Virus record (IMG/VR): IMGVR_UViG_3300010885_007698
Location: 1-41,849 of that record
Strand: one strand, 5' to 3'
Source: a virus
Length of the DNA stretch: 41,849 nucleotides
Positions 15,784 to 24,528 of this stretch are shown piece after piece (position 1 is the first letter of the stretch; each line of letters starts with the position of its first letter). A program made the position numbers and the translations under genes. Under the pieces are notes generated by a model, which ran no database searches, had not been told where the DNA came from, and saw only the letters and a program-made list of their open reading frames with translations.

Positions 15784-16084
15784 AGAGTGGCATGCAATCG
15801 GTCAATTCTGGACGCAGATGGCTTTTGCTATGTGCTTGATTGGCACGACCTTTGGGGTGATCTACTGTCTGATCTTCGTCACCCAGCCCATGGTAGGCCA
15901 AGCCAAGAACGATGCCGTTCTGTTTGAAATCCTCAAGACTGTCCTGACCAGCATGATTTCAATTGTTGGTACGTTGATGGCTGTAGGACACGGCAGCAAT
16001 GCGACAGCCATGCCAGCCGCCCCCAAGCCGCCGCCTAAGCCCATGGAGCCTACAAAGCCCCTGAGCAACCCTGAAGTGCCATGA
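15758..16084 (+). CDS. Two-span membrane protein, probable holin
   Basis: A 108-residue protein with two hydrophobic helices (about residues 17-41, FWTQMAFAMCLIGTTFGVIY onward, and 58-77, ILKTVLTSMISIVGTLMAVG) separated by a short charged loop, and a soluble Pro-rich C-terminus (PAAPKPPPKPMEP). Two spans and this size fit a class II-type holin that times lysis by permeabilising the inner membrane. AAAGGAG sits 6 bases before the ATG. The gene starts inside the end of the lipoprotein gene and its stop overlaps the spanin start as ATGA, so the lysis genes are coupled. Confidence 0.7.
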   Translation: MSNSRRSPEEWHAIGQFWTQMAFAMCLIGTTFGVIYCLIFVTQPMVGQAKNDAVLFEILKTVLTSMISIVGTLMAVGHGSNATAMPAAPKPPPKPMEPTKPLSNPEVP

Positions 16085-16551
16085 GCATACTCAACCCCTA
16101 CATCCTGCTTGGCATCGTTCTGACGGTGTTTTTGGCCTTTGGTGGCGGGTATTGGAAGGGCGGAGAAGACGAGCGGGTCAAGCAGGCACTGGAAGTTGCC
16201 GAATTGAACGCTCAGGCACGGCAAAAGGAACAGGCTCTGACGGCTGCCGTAAATGCCCAAGCAACTCAACTGACGAAAGCCACTCAAAATGCAAAACTTT
16301 TACAAGAAAAGCGCAACGCTGACATTGTTTCTGGTGCTCTCAAGCTGCGCATCCCGGTGTCCTGCCCCGTACAAGCCAGCGGAGATGCCCCCGCTGCCAG
16401 CGGAGCTAACCTTGGAACAGCCGAACTACAGCCAGAGACTGCTAAAGCTGTTCTCAGCGTCGGAGACGACGCAGACACAACCGTCCGCAAGCTCAACACT
16501 TGCATCACCCTCTACAACCAAATCCGTGAAACCTTGAAAGGCCAAAAATGA
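16081..16551 (+). CDS. Rz-like inner-membrane spanin
   Basis: A 156-residue protein with an N-terminal membrane span (residues about 7-25, YILLGIVLTVFLAFGGGYW), directly followed by a long periplasmic helix rich in Ala, Gln and Glu (VAELNAQARQKEQALTAAV), a short Cys-containing loop (RIPVSCP) and a terminal 'TCITLYNQIRETLK' helix. This is the classical i-spanin plan: it spans the periplasm and, with an outer-membrane partner, fuses the two membranes at lysis. The partner (16289) lies wholly inside this gene in another frame. The start overlaps the holin stop, and the end overlaps the endolysin start by 4 bases. Confidence 0.85.
   Translation: MSILNPYILLGIVLTVFLAFGGGYWKGGEDERVKQALEVAELNAQARQKEQALTAAVNAQATQLTKATQNAKLLQEKRNADIVSGALKLRIPVSCPVQASGDAPAASGANLGTAELQPETAKAVLSVGDDADTTVRKLNTCITLYNQIRETLKGQK
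16289..16537 (+). CDS. Rz1-like outer-membrane spanin, nested in Rz
   Basis: An 82-residue protein read in the +1 frame entirely within the i-spanin gene. It begins MQNFYKKSATLTLFLVLSSC, a lipoprotein signal with lipobox LSSC ending at Cys20. The mature part starts ASRCPAPYKPAEMPPLPAEL, and a Pro-rich linker of this kind is typical of Rz1 proteins. The remaining residues are Ser/Thr-rich. Complete nesting is the arrangement known for lambda Rz/Rz1. No strong ribosome site is seen before the ATG (AAAGC... only), so expression may depend on translation of the host gene. Confidence 0.8.
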   Translation: MQNFYKKSATLTLFLVLSSCASRCPAPYKPAEMPPLPAELTLEQPNYSQRLLKLFSASETTQTQPSASSTLASPSTTKSVKP

Positions 16552-16976
16552 ACTTGTCTGAAAACTTTACTTACGAAGAACTTACACACACAGACCACCG
16601 AGAGTTTGACAACACCCCCAACGAGGCGGAGATGGCAAACCTTGTTCGCCTTGCCAACTTCTTGGAGCAAGTGCGTGATGTTCTGGGTGGTCGTGAGATT
16701 CACATCAATAGCGCATTTCGCAGTGCAGAGGTCAACAAGGCCGTGGGTTCCAGCGACCGATCACAACATCGGCATGGTTGCGCAGCCGATATTCGTGTTA
16801 AAGGAATGACTCCTGACGAGGTGGTAAATGCCATCATTGATGCTGGTTTGGCCTACGACCAAGTCATCCGTGAGTTCGACCGTTGGACGCATGTGTCGAT
16901 CCCAAACACAGAAGATGCCGATCCCCGCAATATGGCGCTGATCATTGACAAATCAGGCACAAGAGACTTTGCTTAA
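16548..16976 (+). CDS. M15 peptidase endolysin
   Basis: A 142-residue protein of the Peptidase_M15 type (zinc-dependent D,D- or L,D-peptidase acting on peptide bridges of peptidoglycan). The signature SxHxxGxAxD is present as SQHRHGCAADI: Ser72, His74, Gly77, Ala79, Asp81. The third zinc ligand fits His115 in the WTHVS motif. 'INSAFRSAEVN' (residues 54-64) is the usual preceding strand-loop. No signal peptide is visible, so release would need the holin. It follows the spanin gene with a 4-base overlap (ATGA), giving a complete lysis order: holin, spanins, endolysin. Confidence 0.9.
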   Translation: MNLSENFTYEELTHTDHREFDNTPNEAEMANLVRLANFLEQVRDVLGGREIHINSAFRSAEVNKAVGSSDRSQHRHGCAADIRVKGMTPDEVVNAIIDAGLAYDQVIREFDRWTHVSIPNTEDADPRNMALIIDKSGTRDFA

Positions 16977-17021
16977 ACCGTAAAGACAAATACAATCGAC
17001 CAACGCCACGAAAGGTAGAAA

Positions 17022-17657
17022 ATGGCAACAGCAAGCGTGATGACCTACGACAGCTTGGTCGAGAACATCCAAGCCTATTTGGAGCGCACCGATGCCGCCA
17101 CCCTTGACAAGATTCCCTTGTTCATCATGTTGGCGGAACAAACAATTGCCAGCCAAATTAAGTTCCTTGGAAACCTGATCGTTAACACAAGCACATTGGT
17201 GGCAAGTCAACCAACCATTGACAAGCCTGCACGGTGGCATAAAACAGTGTCAATGAACGTAACGGTGGCAGGTGTGCGACAGCCAGTCCTTGTGCGCAGG
17301 TACGAGTACATGCGTGAGTATTGGCCTGACGCTACAGCAACTGATGTTCCCAAGTTCTATTGCGACTACGACTACACCCACTGGCTGGTAGCTCCAACCC
17401 CTGATTCGGCTTACAACTTTGAAGTAATCTATTACGAGCGTGTGCAGCCTTTAGACTCAACCAATCAAGTCAACTGGTTTACGCAATACGCTCCTCAAGC
17501 CCTGTTGTATGGCTCACTTTTGCAAGCCATGCCGTTCCTCAAGAACGACAGCAGGATTTCAATCTGGCAGCAGCAGTACCAAGGCATCATGCAAGCATTG
17601 ATGGTCGAGGACAAGCTGCGTATTGCCGATAGACAAGCAATGGCGGTGGATTCATGA
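17022..17657 (+). CDS. Head-tail adaptor protein, gp4-like, second copy
   Basis: A 211-residue protein with a helical N-terminus (DSLVENIQAYLERTDAATLD, KIPLFIMLAEQTIASQIKFL) and a beta part with 'RRYEYMREYWPD', 'HWLVAPTPDSAYNFEVIYYE', then a terminal helix set ('YAPQALLYGSLLQAMPFLKN'). The pattern is that of short-tailed phage adaptors/stabilisers attached to the portal. It shares outline and key positions with the C-terminal half of the protein at 4135, but is shorter and lacks the inserted domain. AAAGGTAG is the ribosome site. The stop overlaps the following start (ATGA). Which of the two adaptors contacts the portal cannot be told. Confidence 0.75.
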   Translation: MATASVMTYDSLVENIQAYLERTDAATLDKIPLFIMLAEQTIASQIKFLGNLIVNTSTLVASQPTIDKPARWHKTVSMNVTVAGVRQPVLVRRYEYMREYWPDATATDVPKFYCDYDYTHWLVAPTPDSAYNFEVIYYERVQPLDSTNQVNWFTQYAPQALLYGSLLQAMPFLKNDSRISIWQQQYQGIMQALMVEDKLRIADRQAMAVDS

Positions 17658-18880
17658 GCTTTAACAGCCCCTTCAGCGGTAACGTCGTTCAACCGACCGA
17701 CGTAAGTTACGCCGCATATTCAATCTCGGCAGACACGCAACTTCAGTGGCCCATCAACAGTGAGCCAAACGTTAACTACGCTGCACGAATCATGCAGATC
17801 ACTGCGACGGCGGGTAGCCTCAAGCTGATCATGCCTCCAGCCAATCAAGCTTCGGTTGGTCAAGATGCCCTGATCCGTAACGTTGGCTCCAACACGTTCA
17901 CTGTGGTGGACTACGCTGGCAACACGATCATCTCTGTTGCTGCTGGTCAGGCTCAGTACATCTACATCACGACCAACGCTACAACTGCTGGCACATGGGG
18001 AATCATTGCCTTTGGCACTGGAACCTCATCATCGGATGCGGCTACCCTTGCTGGCGCTGGTTTGGTGGCTCAATCCACTACTCTGAACCAAAGTCACCCA
18101 ACTTCATACATTGCCAACAACGACACCTTTGTCGCTTCAGACCGTGCGCAAATGCATGTGTGGAATGGCGGCGCTGGAACCGTGACCCTTCCGCTGGTGA
18201 CCAATGTTGGCGACAACTGGTTCATCATGGTGCGCAATGCTGGCACGGGAACATTGACGGTAAATACCAGTTCTGGTCAAATTTTTGATGGCAGTACGCT
18301 CAAACTATTCCAGCCCGGCGACTCAGCGTTCATTGTCTGTACAGGAACTGACTACCTCTCAGTCGGATATGGTCAGGGAACCAACTTTGCGTTCTCTGCG
18401 CTTTCCTACGCTGTCACGACAGGCACATACACCCTGACCGCCAGTGAAGCAGCTAACACCATCCAAGAGATTACGGGTACGTTGAGCGGGGCGGTGACAA
18501 TTGTTTACCCGCCTGTGGTGAACTTGTACGTCATCAGTAACCAAACCTCTGCTGGCGGCAACACATTAACCGTCAAGACGGCAACAGGTACTGGCGTAAT
18601 TGTTCCCGCATCCTCACAGGTCACCGTGATTTGCGATGGCGTGAACTTCTACAACGCCAACACGACGCAGATTGGCGCAACAGCCATTTCCTTGATTTCA
18701 GGATCGGCCGCATCGCCTGCAATTAACTTTCTTGCCCAAACAAACACTGGCATGTTCTACAACACGAACTCGGTTGCATTTTCAGTGATTGGAACTCAGC
18801 GACTGTCGGTAACCGTTGATGGCATCACCGTCAATGGCATAGGCACGTTCACAGGCGGTATCACTGGGGGTACTTTCTAA
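17654..18880 (+). CDS. Beta-rich tail structural protein
   Basis: A 408-residue, Ser/Thr/Gly-rich protein without catalytic motifs. The N-terminal part (residues about 15-75) has 'AAYSISADTQLQWPINSEPN' and 'AARIMQITATAGSLKLIMPP', followed by repeats of the same kind of beta-strand unit: 'VTLPLVTNVGDNWFIMVRNA', 'YVISNQTSAGGNTLTVKTAT'. The C-terminal 'SPAINFLAQTNTGMFY' and 'IGTQRLSVTVDGITVNGIG' resemble fibre-module motifs seen in the giant fibre. It starts 4 bases inside the adaptor and its last base is the first base of the tail hub, so it is co-expressed with the tail. A tail spike base or short fibre is the likely role. Confidence 0.7.
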   Translation: MSFNSPFSGNVVQPTDVSYAAYSISADTQLQWPINSEPNVNYAARIMQITATAGSLKLIMPPANQASVGQDALIRNVGSNTFTVVDYAGNTIISVAAGQAQYIYITTNATTAGTWGIIAFGTGTSSSDAATLAGAGLVAQSTTLNQSHPTSYIANNDTFVASDRAQMHVWNGGAGTVTLPLVTNVGDNWFIMVRNAGTGTLTVNTSSGQIFDGSTLKLFQPGDSAFIVCTGTDYLSVGYGQGTNFAFSALSYAVTTGTYTLTASEAANTIQEITGTLSGAVTIVYPPVVNLYVISNQTSAGGNTLTVKTATGTGVIVPASSQVTVICDGVNFYNANTTQIGATAISLISGSAASPAINFLAQTNTGMFYNTNSVAFSVIGTQRLSVTVDGITVNGIGTFTGGITGGTF

Positions 18881-21800
18881 TGACCGAAAAAGTCTTTGCT
18901 CTAGACACGCAACCCGGCATCCAGCGGGATGGCACTGTCTTTGACATGAACTTTTACACCGACGGTCAGTGGGTCAGGTTTCAGCGTGGACGACCCAGAA
19001 AGATGCTTGGCTACTCACAGATCACCGATAAACTTGCTGGCCCCTCTCGTGGCATCTTTCAAGACTCGACATCTGGCCTGAGCCGTGTCTACAGTGGTTT
19101 TCAGAACGGCTTGCAAGTTGTTGCATTGAACAACGTAGGTGTTGGATCAGCCACTGACAATTTTTACTTTGGCGGCAAAATCCTCACCCTGTCTTCAATA
19201 ACCTCTGGTGGAACGAACTACACCAACGGTACTTACACAGGCATTCCTTTAACAACTGTTACTGGAATAGGTAACGGTGCAACAGCAAATATCACGGTGT
19301 CAGGTAATGCTGTCACTGCCGTCACGCTGGTAAATGGCGGGAACGGGTACTTGTACCTTGATACCCTCACCGCAGCGCCAGCGTCCATCGGTAACGGAAT
19401 CAAGACAACCACCTCGTTGGTTGGCGGTACTTTGTACGGCAATGGGAGCTACTTGGCTGTCCCGTTGATTTATGGCACTGGTTCCCCCGCAACTGGCGGA
19501 GTTGGCTCTGGAGCGACCGCAAACATTACTGTGGCTGGTAATGCAGTAACCAGCGTGACAATTCAAAACTCTGGCATTGGCTACACCGTGGGCGACGTGT
19601 TGACCTGCGCCAGCAACTACATTGGCGGCGGCAGCGGCATCATCAGTTCCTATGGCGGCTTGGTCGGCGGTCAATACTACACATCTGGCACTTACACCAA
19701 CGTCGCTTTTACAGGCGGAACAGGTTCTGGAGCCAAGGGTACTGTGATTGTTGGAACCAACTCAATTGACTATGTGTACAACATTGTCAGCGGCGGGGAC
19801 TACACCAACGGAAGCTTTGCCAACGTTCCTTTAACTGGTGGTTCTGGAACTGGTGCAACAGCGATCATTTCCGTTTCTGGCGGCAATGTGATTGATGTCA
19901 CCATGGTCTACGGAGGCAACAACTATGCTGCCAATGACGTTCTCTCCGCAACTGCGGCAAGTATTGGTAATGGCATTGCAACTATCTCGGTGACGGCGAT
20001 TGGATCGGGATACCCTGACGGCATCTATTCAAACGTCCCGCTGACCAACATAACTGGCTCAGGCTCCCTTGCTCTGGCGACCATCACAATCTCTGGTGGT
20101 GCTGTTGTGGCTTGCGCAATATCGTATGCAGGCATTGGCTATGCAACTACGGATACCTTGACGGCAAGCAACACAAACCTTGGCGGAGCAGGAACTGGTT
20201 TTCAAGCAAGTCCGGCAACGATCAGTCCGTCAACAGGATTTCAGTGTCAGGTCAATTCCGTGACCACTGGATCGGTTACTCAGGTGACCTTGACCAAAGA
20301 TGGCCTTGGCTATGCCGCAGGCGACATCTTGAGCGTTCCTGCTGACGATATTGGTAAAAAGAACGGCATCATTGGTTCCCTTGGGGGTATCACGGGTGGT
20401 AGCTTCTACACAAGCTCAACCAGCGCAACTGGCATAGGAACAATTGCAGGCACTGTGATGAACATCACGTCTGTGTCGGATGGCTCCTATGTACTTGGTC
20501 AAACCATCACGGGTACAAGCGTCTCCCCAGACACCACCATCACCTCCTACGGAACCCCGACAGCAACACTTTCCACCGTGGTGATCACGGGAACTGCTGG
20601 CGACTTCAGTTGCACATCAACCACTTTGGCAGTTGGAAACACAGTCACCATCAGCGGAACCTTTGGTGGCACTGGCAGCATTACTGGATATGTAAACCCC
20701 ACGTCTTACCTAATATCTGAAACCAACGGAACAACTACATTCAAGCTAACCACCTTATCAGGCGCAGCGGTGGTAACAACGGCGGGTACGCCTACAGGCT
20801 TGACTTACAAGCTGTATGGCGGCACTGGCTCGTACAACGTGAGCAAGTCCCAGACGGTCACCTCAACCACATTGTCGGGTCTTGGAATCTTCCGCAACAC
20901 CGCATTGACAGGCGGCACAGGAACTGGCGCAACAGCAAACGTGACTATCACTCAAGGCGTGGTGACAAATGTGACGCTGGTGACCCCCGGCATCAACTAC
21001 GCTACTGGCGACAACTTGACCGCCTCCTTTGCGGGTGTGACCAACGGTATTGGCAGTGGAACTGCGCTGGTTGGCGGCACTCTGTACACCGATGGAACCT
21101 TTGCAAGCGTACCCCTAACAGGCGGCTCTGGCGCTGGCGCTGTGGCGACAATCACGGTCTCAGGCAACACGGTAGTGGGAATTGTCCTGACAAGTCCCGG
21201 CACGGGGTACACCGTTGGAAACACCCTTACTTGCGCTGCCTCTTACATTGGAAATGGTGTCAACTCAAACGCCATCACCACCGCAGGCTCAAACTACCCT
21301 GACGGAACCTATGCCAACGTTCCCCTAACTGGCGGATCAGGAAAACTTGCAACAGCAAATATCACCATCACGGTTGGCGCTGTTACTGCATTCACCATTG
21401 TGAGCCGAGGAGTTGGATATACAGTTGGAAACACTTTATCGTTTGCTGCTTCGTCAGTTAATGGATACACCAACGGCATAGCAACCTTTGGAGCCATTAC
21501 AGCGGGGTCAAACTACACCAACGGCGTGTGGACAAATGTTCCCCTGACTGGCGGCGCAGGTACAGGCGCTACAGCCCAAATTACCGTAGCTGGCAACGTA
21601 GTGACGGCAATCACAATCACCAATAAGGGTAACGATTATGCTGTTGCAAACTCAATGTCGTGTCTTGCCAAATACATTGGCAACGGCATCAACACCAAGG
21701 GAACCATCAATGCTGGCTCTGGGTACACAGGAAAGGGCATAGCGACCCTTGGAACAATTACTGGCGGCAACACCTACACCAACGGCACATATTCTGGCGT

Positions 21801-23988
21801 GGCAGTGACAAGCTTGACGGGTACGGGAACTGGGGCCACAGCCAACGTTACTGTCTCTGGCAATGCGGTGACCGCTGTGACCATTGTGAACAAGGGCTAT
21901 GGGTATGCCGTGGCTGACTCATTGTCCGTGGCGGCATCCTTGATTGGTGGTACGGGTACAGGATTTTCTGTACCAGTGGCAACGGTTGGCCCAGCCACCT
22001 TTACAGCCGTCTCATTGATTGGCGGCACTGGAAGCCTCGCAACTGCTGACATTGTGGTCAATAACGGCGTTGTAACCACCGTCACCATGGTCGACCGTGG
22101 CATCGGGTATGCGGTAGGTAACCTGATGTCAGCCAATGCTTCGGACATCGGAGGTACGGGTTCTGGCTTCTCCTTCCCTGTGACTGCAATTTACGCAGGC
22201 AGCGGGTTTGCAGTGCCTGTGGCAACCGTGGTGACAAGCTCTGGCTTTACCAGCGTCATCACTGCGCCCTACGCAAGCTCCGGCTTTCAATTCAACGTTG
22301 CCACCTTGGGTAGCGCAGGCGGATTCAACATCCCAGTGACCTCGGTTTTGTCAAGCAACGGATTTCAGTTCACAATTCTGAGCACCACGGCAAGCTCTGG
22401 CTTCCAATTCAACGTGGGTTCCATCAACGCAAGCTCAGGGTTCTTGATTGGCGTTGATTCTTCGGAAGACAACTTCACCCCAACCGTCAATAACCTGTGG
22501 CAGTTGGACACGCTGTACAACGTAGCGGGAGGTGTTAATACGGTTCTGGCGCATCCCGGTCGCAATCTGTCCCAGATTGACAATATCGTAAACACCAACG
22601 TGTTTTATGGCCCAGTCACGGGAACCACCATGGAGCCATTGAAGGATACTGGCGGCCTAAACCCTACCAACAACTTCATCACCGTCAGCGGCGGCGTGGT
22701 CGCCTTGCACCCCTACGTCTTTGTGTACGGCAATGCTGGCTTGATCAAGAACTGCTCTGCTGGTGATCCTACAGACTGGAACAGCGCAGATGCAAACGAG
22801 GTCAACGTAGCCGCAGGAAAGATCATCAAGGGCTTACCCGTCAGGGGTGGCTCAAACTCGCCTTCTGGCCTGTTTTGGAGCCTTGACAGCTTGATCCGTG
22901 TGTCCTACATCGGCGGCGTTGGAACTCCTGCGCAGTACTGGCGCTATGACATCATCTCCAGCCAATCGTCCATCATGTCGTCACAGTGCGTGATTGAGTA
23001 CGACGGCATCTATTATTGGATTGGAACTGACCGATTCCTCATGTACAACGGCGTTGTTCAGGAAATTCCAAACAACATGAACCAAAACTATTTCTTCGAC
23101 AACCTGAACTACGATCAGCGCCAGAAGGTGTGGGCGACCAAGGTTCCACGGTTTGGTGAAGTGTGGTGGTTCTACCCAAAAGGCGATTCCACTGAGTGCA
23201 ACGATGCCATCATCTACAACATCCGTGAAAAGACGTGGTACGACGCTGGCACAGCAATGGGTTCACAGCGGTCGGCAGGGTACTTCTCGCAGGTGTTCCG
23301 CTACCCAGTCATCTCATCAAACGTTGTTAATGCAACTGGCGGCATGTACACCGCTTCAATTTCAACCGCTGGTGCGGGGTACACCGATGGCGTTTATTCG
23401 TATATTGCGGCTGTAGGCGGCCCCGGCACGGGCGCAACCCTTACCATTACCGTTTCTGGTGGCGCAGTCACCAAGCTGGTGGTTAACAACAAAGGAACTG
23501 GCTACACCGCAGGAAACGGCTTTTCGGCAAATATTCCCGGCTCTCCATCATCTAATTTTGCTGGAACCGTGACCACTACTTGCGACTTTGTCTCCCTGTG
23601 GAGACATGAGACTGGCACAGATCAGGTGTACGGAACCAATTCCAACGCCATCAAGAGCTACTTTGAGACCAACGACATTGGCTGGATATCTGGCGGCCCT
23701 GCGCAACCTGCTCAAGTTGGAGAGAACCGTTGGTTGCACATTGAGCGTGTTGAGCCTGACTTCGTCCAAGACGGTGAGATGGAGCTTTACATCCTGAGCC
23801 GTCCCTATGCCCAATCCCCAGACAATATCAGCAGCCCCTATCCTTTTAACCCAGACACCAATAAAATCGACATGCGTGAGCAGGGCAGAGAGCTTCGCAT
23901 GCGCTTTGTGAGCAATGTGTCAGGTGGCAACTACCAGCTTGGCAGAGTGGTCGTCAACGTTGACTTTGGAGATGTTCGTGGCTACTAA
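18880..23988 (+). CDS. P22 gp10-like tail hub with large repeat insertion
   Basis: A 1702-residue protein. The N-terminus (VFALDTQPGIQRDGTVFDMN, then YTDGQWVRFQRGRPRKMLGY) and C-terminus (MREQGRELRMRFVSNVSGGN, then YQLGRVVVNVDFGDVRGY) are typical of tail-needle hub/DNA-stabilisation proteins such as P22 gp10. Between about residues 95 and 1193 the hub is interrupted by about a dozen Gly-rich units around 60-100 residues apart, each with 'NVPLTGGSGTGATA...TVSGNAVTAV...GYTVGD', plus several short SSGFQF units. Another single unit sits near residues 1488-1565. The hub fold resumes at 'NLWQLDTLYNVAGGVNT'. The insert could form a long decorated arm or extra fibre. The start overlaps the previous stop by one base. 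Confidence 0.8.
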   Translation: MTEKVFALDTQPGIQRDGTVFDMNFYTDGQWVRFQRGRPRKMLGYSQITDKLAGPSRGIFQDSTSGLSRVYSGFQNGLQVVALNNVGVGSATDNFYFGGKILTLSSITSGGTNYTNGTYTGIPLTTVTGIGNGATANITVSGNAVTAVTLVNGGNGYLYLDTLTAAPASIGNGIKTTTSLVGGTLYGNGSYLAVPLIYGTGSPATGGVGSGATANITVAGNAVTSVTIQNSGIGYTVGDVLTCASNYIGGGSGIISSYGGLVGGQYYTSGTYTNVAFTGGTGSGAKGTVIVGTNSIDYVYNIVSGGDYTNGSFANVPLTGGSGTGATAIISVSGGNVIDVTMVYGGNNYAANDVLSATAASIGNGIATISVTAIGSGYPDGIYSNVPLTNITGSGSLALATITISGGAVVACAISYAGIGYATTDTLTASNTNLGGAGTGFQASPATISPSTGFQCQVNSVTTGSVTQVTLTKDGLGYAAGDILSVPADDIGKKNGIIGSLGGITGGSFYTSSTSATGIGTIAGTVMNITSVSDGSYVLGQTITGTSVSPDTTITSYGTPTATLSTVVITGTAGDFSCTSTTLAVGNTVTISGTFGGTGSITGYVNPTSYLISETNGTTTFKLTTLSGAAVVTTAGTPTGLTYKLYGGTGSYNVSKSQTVTSTTLSGLGIFRNTALTGGTGTGATANVTITQGVVTNVTLVTPGINYATGDNLTASFAGVTNGIGSGTALVGGTLYTDGTFASVPLTGGSGAGAVATITVSGNTVVGIVLTSPGTGYTVGNTLTCAASYIGNGVNSNAITTAGSNYPDGTYANVPLTGGSGKLATANITITVGAVTAFTIVSRGVGYTVGNTLSFAASSVNGYTNGIATFGAITAGSNYTNGVWTNVPLTGGAGTGATAQITVAGNVVTAITITNKGNDYAVANSMSCLAKYIGNGINTKGTINAGSGYTGKGIATLGTITGGNTYTNGTYSGVAVTSLTGTGTGATANVTVSGNAVTAVTIVNKGYGYAVADSLSVAASLIGGTGTGFSVPVATVGPATFTAVSLIGGTGSLATADIVVNNGVVTTVTMVDRGIGYAVGNLMSANASDIGGTGSGFSFPVTAIYAGSGFAVPVATVVTSSGFTSVITAPYASSGFQFNVATLGSAGGFNIPVTSVLSSNGFQFTILSTTASSGFQFNVGSINASSGFLIGVDSSEDNFTPTVNNLWQLDTLYNVAGGVNTVLAHPGRNLSQIDNIVNTNVFYGPVTGTTMEPLKDTGGLNPTNNFITVSGGVVALHPYVFVYGNAGLIKNCSAGDPTDWNSADANEVNVAAGKIIKGLPVRGGSNSPSGLFWSLDSLIRVSYIGGVGTPAQYWRYDIISSQSSIMSSQCVIEYDGIYYWIGTDRFLMYNGVVQEIPNNMNQNYFFDNLNYDQRQKVWATKVPRFGEVWWFYPKGDSTECNDAIIYNIREKTWYDAGTAMGSQRSAGYFSQVFRYPVISSNVVNATGGMYTASISTAGAGYTDGVYSYIAAVGGPGTGATLTITVSGGAVTKLVVNNKGTGYTAGNGFSANIPGSPSSNFAGTVTTTCDFVSLWRHETGTDQVYGTNSNAIKSYFETNDIGWISGGPAQPAQVGENRWLHIERVEPDFVQDGEMELYILSRPYAQSPDNISSPYPFNPDTNKIDMREQGRELRMRFVSNVSGGNYQLGRVVVNVDFGDVRGY
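19165..22440 (+). repeat. Gly-rich coding repeats inserted in the tail hub
   Basis: About ten or more degenerate copies of a unit reading '(T/P)(N/D)G(T/S)(Y/F)(T/A)NVPLTGG' followed by 'TGATA.ITVSGN.VTA.TI...G.GY.VGD.L'. Copies begin near residues 104, 190, 275, 310, 380, 680, 730, 800, 870 and 970. From 22190 to 22440 a second, shorter repeat type (SSGFQFxV) follows. The frame stays open, so both are protein repeats. Confidence 0.8.
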
Positions 23989-24232
23989 CATTGGTGTAAT
24001 CTACGACCCAAGAAACCATACCTTTGAGTCGTGGGCAAGCCTGATGTGTGAACTGTACGCTTCGCAGCAATTGATGATTCCAAATGCAGACACAGATTGG
24101 AAAGAGTGGGCAAATGGTTTAAAAGCCATTGATGTTTTTACAAACGAAGGTGCGCCCTCAGCAGAAGGGTTCCTTAACTGGCAAGACTGGGCAACTGCTC
24201 TCATGGGCGCAGTGAACCCAGCGTCAACTTAA
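23978..24232 (+). CDS. Small acidic phage protein next to the tail hub
   Basis: An 84-residue protein starting ATNIGVIYDPRNHTFESWAS, then 'LMCELYASQQLMIPNADTDW', 'EWANGLKAIDVFTNEGAP' and 'FLNWQDWATALMGAVNP'. The layout (YDPRN.TFE.W.SLMCELYA.Q.L) is a small family that I recognise from the gene order next to gp10-like hubs in environmental phages. Function is unknown. I prefer GTG 23978, because TTGGAG lies 6-9 bases upstream; the ATG at 23972 leaves no space for a ribosome site. It overlaps the hub gene by 11 bases. Confidence 0.7.
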   Translation: MATNIGVIYDPRNHTFESWASLMCELYASQQLMIPNADTDWKEWANGLKAIDVFTNEGAPSAEGFLNWQDWATALMGAVNPAST

Positions 24233-24246
24233 AAGAGAGACGTGGC

Positions 24247-24528
24247 ATGAACTTTTTGGACTTATTCAACAAGGTGGCAAGGGTGGCAAGGCCATCCCAC
24301 CACGAATTTATACCGTTTACCTCAATGGATGAGCGGTTTGCGGAGTCGTCCCTTGACTCGCTAGACATGCTCATGATGTCGTTCTATATGTGCGAAATCT
24401 ATGAAATTGACGACGAGACAGCCAAGGAGCTACGTCCTGAGACAGTGCAAGAGTTCTTGGATGCAATCAACTTGCACAAGAAGCGTGACCCTGAGTCCAT
24501 CGAATGGGCAATGGAGTTCATCAAATGA
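24247..24528 (+). CDS. Acyl carrier protein-like
   Basis: A 93-residue acidic protein matching the ACP fold in its C-terminal two thirds. It has 'RFAESSLDSLDMLMMSFYM' (residues 30-48), with the phosphopantetheine attachment Ser38 in the L-D-S-L-D-M motif, then 'CEIYEIDDETAKELRPET' (helix III region, normally 'FDIEIPDEDAEKI') and 'VQEFLDAINLHKK' as helix IV. The first 25 residues (DLFNKVARVARPSHHEF) are longer and more basic than in ordinary ACPs. The gene has a GAGA-rich ribosome site and ends overlapping the ketosynthase start as ATGA, so the two are translated together. Modification by a host phosphopantetheinyl transferase is assumed, as none is seen here. Confidence 0.85.
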   Translation: MNFLDLFNKVARVARPSHHEFIPFTSMDERFAESSLDSLDMLMMSFYMCEIYEIDDETAKELRPETVQEFLDAINLHKKRDPESIEWAMEFIK

